A stretch of DNA of 64,000 nt from Parastagonospora avenae f. sp. tritici 18332-5 (taxonomy: Eukaryota > Ascomycota > Dothideomycetes > Pleosporales > Phaeosphaeriaceae): NCBI GenBank assembly GCA_022559985.1, contig JAFJTR010000076.1, forward strand, positions 62,001-126,000, in the 5' to 3' direction. Under the pieces are notes generated by a model. The model was not told the DNA's origin. It saw only the letters and a list, made by a program, of their open reading frames with translations, and did not search any database. How positions within the stretch are numbered: position 1 is the first letter of the stretch; each line of letters opens with the position of its first letter. Positions 1 through 11,410 of this stretch are shown one piece after another. Both the position numbers and the translations under genes were made by a program.

Positions 1-197
1 GGAGCGGAGAAGGCGTCCGAGAGGCGGCGTGTCGCCGCGTAAGCTTGGCGTCGCGACGCGGATGCGTTTGGGCTGACGTCATCTTCGCCGACAACAAATT
101 GAAACTTGTCTTGGGATGCACAGTTGCACAGTTCAATGTGTAGATGTTGGGGTTGAAGCAGCTGCGTGTACGACTATAATATACTTCCAAGCATAAG

Positions 198-3045
198 CTA
201 ATCATCGCTATCAAGTTCATTTACCAGTGTACAGTCTTCTGATCCCGTTTCCGGAGGCGAGACCTCGCCGCATCGTCGCTTTGCGCATAAGCGCTCAGGC
301 GTCATGTCTGAAGCGCTAAGATCTTGGCCTTCCTCTGTTCTGTCCACCGTCTTGCGCTTTCCGATCGCATTGCCAGATTCAAGCGCCGGACTACCGTGTA
401 CTGTAGCTGCGTGTTCCCAAAACGCCGACTCTGACGCGAGGAGGTCGCTACAACGAGGATGCGGGCAAGATGTTAACGGGCTGCTTAGTTGGCTGAAGTG
501 CTGCTTCATGTGTTTCTGGAGCAAACCTAAGTCCGGAAATTGTGCGAAGCGCGTTGCCAGAGGTAGACGAACATCGCCTAAGCACAACAAGCAGTGTGCA
601 GCAACTACAATGACACCAGCCCGGCGTATGAGCCCACAAAAGTCGTTCAAATGCGGAAAATGATCGTGTCGTATGTGTTGAATCCACTGCTGCTCTGAGC
701 GACACCAAAGGTCATGCTCATAGCAATAGTGCATCTTCGTCAACATAGTCCAGTCGTTTGGCACGCTATGCTTAGCAGACACGTGATAAGCGAGTGTCTC
801 ATAGCTTTCGAAGACTTCAAGACATGCGTTCCAGAGACACTGTCGAGCTTTCATGCGTTGTAGGTGGCCCGTGACATGTAGTGAGTTTTGATTACACGTC
901 CGTCCCCCGAAGCGAAAACTGCAGTCGTGCCATTGGCAAATTGCCACATCGTTAAACTGTGCGATCATGGTGGCCTTTGCTTCTTTGATGAGTCTTTGTC
1001 GTGCGCAGTGAAGCAAATGCGTGTTCATCCGGCCTGGGCGTTTTCTACTGGAAGTTAGCAGAGTAGCATGCAGGGCGCGTGCATACATACGAGTCGAGTT
1101 GTTTCTCGCAATCCGAGCAAGTATTTCCAGGCAAAGGTTCCGCTGATTTGTATGAGTATCGTCGTCTTCCTGGGTCAGCAATGTTAACCATATGCTTAAT
1201 GACCTTTTCGAGACCTATATGGACCCCGACGTCGACTTTACCGTCCAGGAACATCTCATTCACGAGAGTCTCTCTGTCGGGATCAAATTTCCACAGTGCC
1301 TTGAGGTAACGGGAGGCAGAGCGATTTGAGACAGCCACTCCTCCTGTTAAAGACGATCGATCCCGCTCAAAAAATTCCTCGCGCTCTTTACGGAAAGCCT
1401 TGTTCCGAGATTGTCTTCTCATCTCATAATGCTCGCTTGGAGTAAGACTGGCTAGCTCCATAGTCCCATCATCGTCTAGAAGCAGACTGGTCTGTGTTGT
1501 CTTGATAAGCTGAGACCCTGGCGGCAGCGGTGCAGACAGATCTCTTTTTGCCATCATCGATGTATGTTTGTCCAATAAAGCAACATGCTCAGGTCTACCA
1601 CGGACCATGCTCTGGCTATCAACTCCGACGAGACCGTTGATGTAATAGCCGATAGTCTGGCGATCGCGATGACCCATCAGCATCTGTGATTGTTGAGGTG
1701 TCGCTGTTTCTGCACATCTGTAAGTCTCCATTTCAGCCATTGCGCCAGCCTCGCGTTACGACATACTCATGATGTTTCTTGCGAATGCTCTGCGAAAACA
1801 ATATGCGCTCACGTTTTCCTCGTACCCAGCTCGCTGACCGAGACCCTTGAGCGCGTTGTTGAATGCATCGTAGCTGAGAATACGATTTTCAGAAATTGCT
1901 CCATCAGGACATGTTGATCTCATGACAGGCTTACTCCTCATGCTAGACCTGAACTTGAAGGTGTAAAATATAGTTCCGGGTGACTTTTCGTGCGCTTTAA
2001 TGTCTTCGAAGGTGCTTGCATCGCTAATCACCCTATCTGCTAATGCCATAGACAGGAAGAGAAAAACTGGACACATAGACCTTATGCTAGGTTCTTCGAC
2101 AAGAAGCAACTCAGGGCTGCGTTGAATTAGCATCTGTTGAGTTAAGAAGTACTCAGGTAGAAGCAACCCACGCGTGTTTTACATTATCGCGATGTCCTTT
2201 CCGATTCCGTAGGCGGACTTTAAGAAGATAGCCAACGTAGTCGTCGTCATTCTGGTATATGACTTCGATGTCCTCGTACAGCAAACCCTCGTTGGTGGTT
2301 TTCCAGGTATCTGATTCAATGACCTCTCCTGGTCTGGTACCGAGAGCGCTCATGAGGACAATCGCGAATGACAACTGCACGCGCATTCGAGGATGCAGGC
2401 CTTGGTACTCATCGCATGCCCACATAAATAAGATCAGGTCCTCTGCTACTGGCAACGGTGCAATCGGCTTGGTCTTTGCAGCAGTAGAGAGCAGCCCACA
2501 TCTTACGAGATCTTGTCGTATAAAGGTTTCCAGCATCGCATTCTCGCTCTCGTCATATTTGTAGTTCGTGTGTAGCCTAACAGCGCGTTTGAGGCTTGCG
2601 AGTCGATTACGCAGCGTGGTGTCAGTGATGTTGTCTTCTAGTAGTCCTGTTCTCGACATAGCGAGCCAGCGCAGGTACAATTTGATGATATGACATGTAG
2701 GCGGCTCTGAAAATATCTGCTGTTGCAATGGCTTTTTAAGCTGATTCTCGACGAAGCTTTCCGATAATTAGTCACCTTGCATCCCATGTTCTTCGCTCTC
2801 GCTCAGGTAGGTACTTACTCTTTCCACAGGCGCATTGTATACTTGTACTGTTTGTAGCTGCTTGGATTTAACCTTTGTTCGACTTCTTCTTCTGTCAGTG
2901 GTGATGGTGCCTTCTCCTGCTCTGCGAGGACCTGCAGGTCGTGGTAGACAGCTCTGGCCCTGGCTTTGGCGTCGCGTTTCGGCCTAGGCTTCGCTGAGGC
3001 CTTTCGAGTAGCATTGCTGCTTGGTTTTGTAAAAGGGTGTGGCAT
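198..3045 (-). CDS. DUF3435 (FluG-type) tyrosine recombinase, Starship-captain-like
   Basis: Tyrosine recombinase of the DUF3435 family, the family that moves Starship elements in fungi. ATG at 3045-3043. Exons run 3045-2819, 2756-2183, 2133-1767, 1709 to about 1200, and about 1190-198. The introns 2818-2757 (62 nt), 2182-2134 (49 nt) and 1766-1710 (57 nt) have GT..AG ends and keep frame. The last junction is ambiguous: donor GTTAAC with acceptor AATCAG near 1150-1200, or donor GTAAAG near 1225. The product is about 880 aa. Seen: a basic N-terminus, the SAM-like core, box I arginine in LMSALGTRPGEV (about residue 217), box II AYCFRRAF (about 380, Tyr where classical enzymes have His), box III LMGHRDRQTIGYY with the nucleophile Tyr (about 411), and a C-terminal stretch of C2H2-like fingers (CQWHDC, CPHPRC). 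No stop breaks the joined frame, so it looks functional. Captains sit at the 5' edge and are transcribed inward, so any cargo would lie left of base 1. Not every DUF3435 gene is a captain. Confidence 0.85.
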
Positions 3046-3895
3046 AACGGCAGCGAAAGATTTAAGGGTAAGGTGAATGTAAATGAGGTGTTGTGACAGA
3101 GAATGGTGATATCAGGCTGGTGAGGCAAAGCAAAGGGCCGGCTAGGCTAACAGTCGGGCAGTCCAGCCTGCACATTGTGGCGGATGCAGTGAGTCTGATT
3201 GCAGTGTTCTGTTCTGAGCGAAATGGTCCCAAAAATGTTCTAGCAGCGTGGTGGTCGACGGACACCGATTACCGTAACGGGTAACAGTCAACAGAACCTA
3301 GCCTAACACAAGATGGCAGAGCGGACGAGTGAACTTGTATTCAACGCCCTATGGTCGTATGTGAAAGAATACGGAACGGCTGTGATTAATGTAGTTACAG
3401 TTTGATCAAGGCCCGCATGATTGATGAACAGATCATGCATCACTTGAGAACACTACTAGTGGACGGTAGCATTCATGTCTCTTCCTTGAAGAGGACAAGC
3501 GGGCAGCGTGGCGTTTATCCACATGCTTCTTGACAACGCAGAGGATTTCTCTTCGCTGCTTGATGCTGCCGATCTGTACATGTACAGCATACCCACAACT
3601 TGTTGTCTGTGAAACCTGTTACTGCATGTCAGCATCACGCACTTTATTAAGAGGTGCGATGCCATACAGTTCTTTCTAAAGTCTGCATTCTTGCACCACT
3701 CACCTGCACTGGATACTCGACATACAATCTCGCTGGTATTTGCATCGCTATTTGGATGTACATACGCAACCATCTCGAGCGACTGCACGTCTACATGACG
3801 ATCCGCGCTCTGTTCCAGCCTTGTGTCTTTACCACAATCTTGTCATAGCAGCCTTTTTGATTGACTGCTGCTATCGCATACCGCCTAAAATAAAC
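3046..3895. other. Intergenic between recombinase and HET pseudogene
   Basis: No convincing gene. It separates two divergently oriented units, so it holds the recombinase promoter. About 225 bp upstream of the recombinase ATG, at 3269-3284, there is a small TTACC..GGTAA inverted repeat with a further GTAAC between the arms. TTAC-type sequences occur in target sites of some Starships, so an element edge could lie here. No second copy is available in the window for comparison. Confidence 0.3.
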
Positions 3896-6675
3896 ATGAC
3901 GACTGGGCCAGATGACAACTCAAGAGACGAATACGGAAATACGCAAGCGATTGAAGCAACACTCGCCAATATCGAGGTTAATCCAAACCTGCAGGATGAA
4001 CATGACCGATCACCCCTGCACGCAGCTGTAACAAACGGCCGCAAAGTGATTGTCAAAATTTTGGTCAAGAACAGCGAAGTCGACCCTGACATACGCAACA
4101 AATGCGGTCAGAGTCCACTGTGGGTGGCTGCATCTTCGGGCTACAAGATCATCGTCAAAATACTGCTAGACAGCGACAGAGTGGACCCGGATGCAAGAGA
4201 TGAAAAAGGCCAGACACCACTATCGGCGGCCACAGTGAATGGAATGCTATCAATACAACAGACTGTACAGAGCCAAGAGGGCGATGTGGAAGTACTACTT
4301 GCTAGTGGTAGGGTCGACCCAGACGCAAAAGATGCACAAGGCCTTACACCTTTGGCTTGGGCTTCGCGAGGACGACGCTGTGACGATCGAACCAAGATTG
4401 TGGAGATGCTACTTGGCATTGGTAAGGCTGATTCGAATTTGAGCGATAACCACGGTGTCACACCACTCATGTGATCTGACGCATGCTGTAACTATCACAT
4501 CAAGAAATTGGTGCTCGACAGCGGTCGGATACACGAAGACCTAAAGGGAAACATTCGCCTTGACATCGACTCTCTCTATATCACTCACTGGATAACATCG
4601 TGCAATGTTCAACGTGAAGGACGCTGCGAGCCCACACCGCCTGGACTGCGATTACCTCATCAAATACCCGGCTGGGTCATTGATATAGCGCAAGGATGCT
4701 TGGTTCCTGGGCATTTGGCATTGCGATACATTGCTTTGAGCTATGTATGGTCAAACGAAGACGAGTATGATTCTTTTCGACCCTCTGTTCGGCAAAAAGC
4801 AAACCAAGTCAAGTCAGCCAAGCAAACTTGATGGTAGGCTAATGTGATATTCTTTCTTTGGAGAGGATTTTGCTGAAGAATTCAAACTTGTCGGACTTTC
4901 AGAAACCCGGCTACTTACAAGAACATGTAGCGATGAAGCTACCTGCTGCTGTTCAAGACGCTATTGTCCTTGTTCAAAAGTTTGGAGAAAGGTATCTATG
5001 GGTCGACTGTTTATGCATAGTGCAGGACGACGAGAAAACGCGCGCGCAAGTTGATCATATGGGGTATATCTACTCTGGAGCATATCTCACTGTTATCGCC
5101 GCTACCTCTTCAGGCAAGCTGGGCTATCACTTTCCATACGCCGAGGAGCTTTACGCAGAACTCTACAGGTCGAAATGGGCTACCCGGGAGTAGACATTCC
5201 AGGAGCAAATGCTCTCGAAGAGAGCAGTCATTTTTACCTGTCCACATTCATTCTGGGAGTGCCAACAATGTGTCTGGAGCATGAATGGGCCAAGGCCTGA
5301 ACTTGCCACAACCACTTCTTTCGCAAGACCGCACTACGAGAGAGCTCGCCGCATGTCATCGGACCACGCCCCAAACTTCAGTTTGTATGTCGAGATGATC
5401 AGTCTGTATAACAGTCGCGATCTAACCTACCCACGAGACATCTTAGCGGCGTTCTCTGGTGTTTTAAATTTCCTCACTCAAAACTGCCCCTCGGTTTTTG
5501 TGGGTGGCTTGTCTCAGACATATCTGGATATCGCACTATTATGGCAACCTTTTGAGATAGCACACCGAAGGGTGACAAAAGATGGAGGTAGTATAGCGGC
5601 AAACAGGAATCTACCTTCATGGTCATGGTGCGGATGGAAATGCCCTGTGGACCCCTTCAATCTTCGGACACGATCGAAACACCTCAATATCGACGAGGAT
5701 GGTCAAACCTCTCAAGCCGCGACATGGAAAACACAGAAGCTCGTGGAGTGGTACTCACTGCCTGAAGAGATGCACTGCCAATCACGAATAGATTGTCTCT
5801 CGACATTAACAGATGGGGTTCCCACGGAACGCCAAGATGACATCCTCAGAGGCATCGCGAGGCGATGCATACATAGCAGCCAGGATCTGGAGAATGGTCG
5901 CTCAGCATGCGGATGCAAAATCCCCATTCAAAATCGTGGTCCCACGCCACCTGACACAGGTCAACAATATGTATCTTCGCCCCAGAACACCTGGCCTTTT
6001 CTCTCATGCGAAACATCTCGAGCATTTCTACGCATCGAAGTAATCCTCCGTTCAATGCCTCGCTCGCAATTCAGTATGCAGGGAATAGTATTCAAACTTC
6101 CGCAATTCGCGTGCGGGCCACCACCCTTCAAAACATGTGATCTCATTTGTTTGGAAGATAAGAGAGGACGTCGCGCTGGTGTGCTACGCCGCATGGATGA
6201 TACTGCAGTCAATGCAGGCGACCTCGTCGAACTTATAGCCGTATCCATTGGAGTCGTCAACGGGAACGACGCTGCAGGTGATGAGGCTGACAAGATGTAT
6301 AAACAGCCTATGGAACCGTATGCACATGAGAGGCAACGCGTGGAGGCGCTCGAAAACAGGAAGCCAATGGAATACGTTTTTGGAACCCTACCGTATTTCA
6401 CGTCTGATTATTCAGGTGAGTACGGCGTTGATATTTCCTGCTTTACCCTATCCCCGTTGAGGAAATGCATCATCATGCTAACAACCTTCCAAGAACTCGA
6501 AGAAGAGATGGAGGCGTACGGCACCGAAGGACCTTGTGGACGAGAATATCATTTCTACAACGTGCTTTGGATCGAGCGTAGAGATCAAATCGCATACCGG
6601 CGTGCCGCAGGACGTGTACCCAAGGAAGTCTGGGATGCGGTTTGTTCTCCGCCCATGCAAATTATCATTGGGTGA
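3896..6675 (+). pseudogene. Ankyrin-repeat / HET-domain fusion protein, broken by nonsense codons
   Basis: HET-domain proteins act in heterokaryon incompatibility and NLR-like immune signalling. The frame starts at ATG 3896 and encodes about four ankyrin-type repeats (motifs such as DRSPLHAAVTNGRKVIVKIL and GQSPLWVAASSGYKIIVKIL). Then comes the HET core: YIALSYVW near 4737, LWVDCLCIVQDD near 5000, and YIYSGAYLTVIAATS near 5070. A long C-terminal tail ends at 6675. A GT..AG intron at 4808-4863 (56 nt, with GCTAAT branch) restores frame between the first and second HET blocks. Two in-frame stops break the gene: TGA at 4472-4474 inside the last ankyrin-like unit, and TAG at 5191-5193 exactly where the family has the tryptophan of its conserved WTFQE motif. 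Everything after each stop stays in the same frame with good family resemblance, so decay is recent. ATG 3896 was chosen because upstream codons show no family similarity. Confidence 0.8.
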
Positions 6676-7173
6676 TCACTATTTTTGAACGAATTAATCG
6701 CAATCGTCGTTATCTATATGTCCTGGCCAAAGCTGCAAATCGCGCAATACACAAGTGGCAAAAGCATCTGAGCTTGCACGAATCTCTCTTTGCGCATCGT
6801 TTGCACAACACAGACACATTTACTAGCAAGCGCTAGGTCCTTAGATCGTGTGAAGGAACATACAATACAACCCGAGCAAAGTAGAAGTGGACGATTGCAA
6901 ACACGCAAGACCTTTACCGCCTTGCTTCTCGATGATGCGGAGGAAATTCCCCCGCTGCTGAATGATGCCGATCTATGCCAGCACCGGCCATCGAACACAC
7001 ATGAGCCTAACGCCGAGATAGGCCCGGATGCCCGCTCTCTTTGCTAAAGACATCGCATCGCCGTCATCTGAGGTTTACACTATGAGAATTTCGCTTCAAT
7101 TTATCCCGTTGATGGACGACTTTGAAAACCTACGCTTTGATGAGCTTCACCAGAACCATAAGTCAGTCCAAGC
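6676..7173. other. Intergenic
   Basis: Nothing recognisable. It could hold the promoter and perhaps an unrecognised first exon of the GH115 gene. Small frames here have no coding character. Confidence 0.3.
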
Positions 7174-10119
7174 ATGGGTGTTTGCATGTTTGCAAGCCGC
7201 TCGCCTACTGTCGGTGCAATATCATTGCTGAATGCACCCATCATTGTTGATCGCGAAGACTTCAAGGGCATTCATGTTGCTGCAAGAAGTCTCGCAGAAG
7301 ACATCGCGAAAGTTACGGACAAGGCGCCGCCTACAGTTGGCTCAGAGCCTATTACATCGCAATGTGCTATCATTGTTGGTAGTTTGCAATGTTCCAAAAT
7401 CGTCCAGCAATTGGCATTGTCAGGAAAACTGGACACCAGTGAGATCAAAGGGAAATGGGAGACATGGTGTACGCAGATCGTAGATGCGCCGTGGGATGGC
7501 TGCGAGAAAGCACTCGTGATCACGGGAAGCGATAAAAGAGGCACGATCTTTGGAGCTTACGCATTGTCGGAGCTGATTGGTGTATCTCCGTAAGTCTTTC
7601 AAGTCATCTCACCGATACATTCCTTGCTGACGTATCGTCCGAGTTGGTATTGGTGGGCAGACGTACCCATCAAGAAAAGCAATGATATCTACGCCCTGGA
7701 CGTCAAGACGACACAAGGACCACCATCAGTCAAATACCGCGGCATCTTTATCAACGATGAAGCGCCTGCATTGTCAGCATGGGTGCATGAGAAGTATGGA
7801 CCGAAGTACAACTCCGACTTTTACAAGCGCGTCTTCGAGTTGCTGCTTCGGCTGAGGGCGAATCTTCTTTGGCCTGCCATGTGGTTTGGGTTTCCGCATC
7901 CAGGCAATTCTTTCTTCGTTGACGATCCGTTAAACCAGAAGCTTGCAGATGAGTATGGGATCGTCATCTCTACGTCGCACCATGAGCCAATGCAGCGCGC
8001 GATGAATGAGTGGTTTGACACGCCATACAAGCAGCCGGAGGGCGGTTGGAGCTGGGTTAAGAACAAGGAGAAGATTGCCCGGTACTTTGAAGAGGGGGCG
8101 CAGCGAGCCACGAATTTCGAGAGTGTGATTACTATCGGCATGCGCGGTGACGGCGATCGAGAGATGAACGTCCAGAACCCCCAAGAGGTATTGAAGGAGG
8201 TGTTATCGACGCAGAGAAGAATTATCAAGGACTCCTATGGAAAGGAAGACGCAGTGCCTCAACTAATCGCGCTGTACAAAGAAGTGCAAGAGTACTACGA
8301 AAATGGACTCGAGGTTCCGGAAGATGTGACACTGCTGTTTGCTGACGATAATTTCGGTAGCATTCGAAGATTGCCAACTGAGAACGAGCGAAGGCAGAAA
8401 GGAGGTGCCGGAATATACTATCACCTCGAATATGTTGGAGAACCAAGAAGCTACAAGTGGCTGAACAGTAACTCTCTTGGGAAAGTCTGGCATCAACTCG
8501 ATCAAGCACATCGCCGTGGAGCGGATCAGATCTGGATCTTCAATGTTGGAGACATCAAGCCTCTGGAAGTCCCTCTCACTTTTGTGATGTCGTTGGCATG
8601 GGACGTGAACTCCTGGACTTTCGGCGATCTGCCGACATTCTTCCAACAATTTTCAGCCAGCACTTTCGGACAAGAGCTCGCGCCACTATGTTCAGATCTC
8701 CTTCTTCGCCACGACAAACTCGTCAGTCTTCGAAAACACGAGCACATCGAACCAGAGACCTTCTCGCTCATCAACTATTCCGAAGCCGACAAGATACTCT
8801 CAGCCTGGACCAAGCTCCTTCATGACGCCAAATCCCTCCACGCCCAAACCTCCACGGAAAACCGTCCTTCGTTCTTCCAACTCGTCCTGCACCCCATAAA
8901 AGCATCGCAGATCTACATCTCTCTCCAAATCCACCGCGCCATGAACGCCCTCTACGCAAAACAGCGCCGCAACACAGCAAACCACTTCTTCGACACGTGC
9001 ATCGCTCTATTCAAAGCCGACTACGCTCTCTCACAAGAATACCACGCCTTGCTCGACGGCAAGTGGAACCACATCATGCGCCAGCCACACCTCGGATACC
9101 GCTCGACCTGGCACGCTCCATCGCGAGATATGATAAGCGGGCTATGTCTTGTGCAAGCGCAGCAAGCATCCAATCCTATAGCTGGCAACATCGGTATCGC
9201 TGTCGAAGGACACGAAGGCGTCAGACCGGGCCTGTGTAATGAGGAAAGCGATCGTACGCATCCGTCACGCCGGGATTTGGTCCCTGGCGTTACGCTGCCG
9301 GTCATGGAGCCTTTTGGACCGCAGTCGAGGAGGTTTGAACTATATTTGCGCGGTCCGAAGATGGTGGGGTGGACGATTAGTAGTCCGGTGCCGTGGGTGT
9401 TAGTTCAGACTTGCGGAGTTCTCGGTGTGGAAGACGAGCGTGATGCGTCGATTGATGTGGCTGTGAATTGGGATGACGTACCAGTGGACTACAATAATGA
9501 GGTACTACTGACGCTAGAAACTGATCTCGGCGACTTCGAGCATATCTGCGTCCCGGTCGTCAACCGCCGCATACCCGCGGGGTTTTCGGGACATATTGAG
9601 GCGGACAAAGTACTGTCTATACCCGCCGCTCGCTTTGCCAACCAGGGCGTACGGGTAGTATGCAAGCATCCACATCTCGGCCGTGAACTGGGTGGATCTG
9701 TAAGCGTTCGCGGCTCGAGTGGTGGGAGCTGCGAGCTAGTGTATCCGTTCTACACATTTACTTCGGCGCCGAAAGCGATCTTGCAGTTATACTTCACGCT
9801 AACGCTTGACACGCATCCGGAAGCCCCAATGAACTACGGTCTGTCGCTCGACGGCAAGGATTTCGAAACACATAGGCTCGTACAGCCACCTGCGAAACCT
9901 GGCGAATTGCCTGGCGACTGGCTGGGTTCTGTTACGGACTGCGTCTGGGTTCGAAAACACGAGGTTGATTTGACGTGCACTGGGCCGCACGTCCTGAGAG
10001 TGTTGCTGAGAGAGGAGAATGTGGTGTTGGAGAAGATTGTTGTTGATTTGGGAGGGTTGAGGGAGAGTTATCTCGGACCGCACGAGAGTTTTTACGCTCG
10101 TGCACCACGGGAAGAATGA
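7174..10119 (+). CDS. Glycoside hydrolase family 115 (alpha-glucuronidase type)
   Basis: GH115 enzymes remove glucuronic or 4-O-methylglucuronic acid side chains from xylan and related hemicelluloses. The model joins 7174-7589 and 7644-10119. The intron 7590-7643 (54 nt) has donor GTAAGT, branch GCTGAC and acceptor GAG, and joins VSP to WYWWADVP in phase. Total 963 aa, the usual size for the family. Family blocks visible: an N-terminal alpha/beta domain (GTIFGAYALSELIGVSPWYW), then VKYRGIFINDEAPALSAW, LRANLLWPAMW, VITIGMRGDGDREM and VTLLFADDNFGSIRRLP, IWIFNVGDIKPLEVPL, and a C-terminal beta-rich region. No clear signal peptide is seen at ATG 7174, although many fungal homologues are secreted. 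Either the protein is intracellular or a short 5' exon lies upstream in 6.7-7.17 kb. No stop or frameshift breaks the model. Confidence 0.88.
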
Positions 10120-11410
10120 ACCTTGTCGTACATATACGCAATGAAGGTGAGATTTACAGGATGGCCGCTGAGCCGAGCGCATGTCCTTATCGCTCATAGT
10201 AAGCTGACAGCGGTGCTTCGCTTATGAAGTACTAGCGGCCTTGATACCCTTGTCATTACATACCAGCGCCGTGAGGCGTCTATGGTATTAAGGCGCATAC
10301 CTAGGTATCACAAGAGGGAGGAGCACGTGAGTGCTTGTTTTCCTTGTAGGAACGTCACCACGTACTTCCCACGGCGCTGCACTTTAGCTCGGAGATTGTT
10401 ATATGTAATCCTCAAGTGCAATCAATCCATTTGTCTTAGGCACGCTACGCACGTTACTAAAGATTAAGTCCGTCTTATTTAGTAGCTAACTCGCAATACC
10501 ATCTAAAACACGATGTATGCAGTCTTTACAAGAGCGACGCACGTTAACTAGATATGATCATCCAATCAGAATTCCTATTGTCCTACTTCAAAAAGGGGAA
10601 TCTGGTTCAGAGGTAGATCGCTACCGGCTGGAGGTGGATCGGTGCACTTGAGGCTCACGATAGCGACCTCGGGATGCAACATCGAAAGAAGCACATTAAT
10701 TCAACCGAAGTACATAGTCCCTCAGATCTAGTTCGCAGCCTTGTCACTGCAGGTTAATCGTAAATAGCGAGGCGGTCTTCCGTGTGCATGAGTGTGGCGG
10801 CGAATATGCACTGCAGACTCCCGAAAGACGTTGCCAGATTTAGCGCAATTTGCAGCTACACGCACCTTACATCACACCGATCGTGCAACCCGAGGGCCTT
10901 AATAGGCGCCTAGCATGGCTCAATGAATAGCTATAGACCCGTCGCATCAGGCCGAGGTATGTACACGAATCTGACTGGTCGCGACTTACAAGAACATACC
11001 CTGCTTACTACCATAGCCCTCACCTCACCGGAGGGAGATGTACGTTAGCCCATATGAAATGCTCACATACTAATCAAATCTTCGTATATTGTTACCTCAA
11101 TATTAGTCCCTCCTTCCGCAAGGCATAGAAAAATACTACGTCAGCTTTCACCAGCGAGGCTTCGCCGCTTGTGCCACGAAACCTCATCGCTGGGACCCAC
11201 GCTCTACCTATCTATGGTATAGCCACAAGCATATACTCAGCAGAAGACTGCGCTAAATATAGCATTATGAAATCGAACTATGTCAGCGATGTGGATGAAG
11301 CAGCTTCCGGAGTCCTTAAGAGCTGTCCTTGTCATTGAACAAACTCGTTTTGCAATTCTTTCCCATCGCAATTATTTATATGCTGCTGCTGTAAACTCAG
11401 TTCTTCTACT
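10120..11410. other. Intergenic, 1.3 kb, no gene seen
   Basis: Stop-rich in all frames. No tRNA-like fold, repeat or transposon end was recognised. It probably holds the GH115 3' region and the promoter of the gene starting at 11411. Confidence 0.3.

Noticed and set aside
304..663. Plus-strand frame opposite the recombinase C-terminus
   Set aside because: Shadow of the zinc-finger region; no family resemblance.
3896..6675. HET pseudogene as cargo of the neighbouring captain-like element
   Set aside because: It lies upstream of the recombinase start, which would be outside the element if the usual captain orientation holds.
10560..10680. Short tRNA-like text (GGTTCAGAGGTAGATCGCTACC)
   Set aside because: No acceptor stem, anticodon arm or T-loop box at fitting distances.
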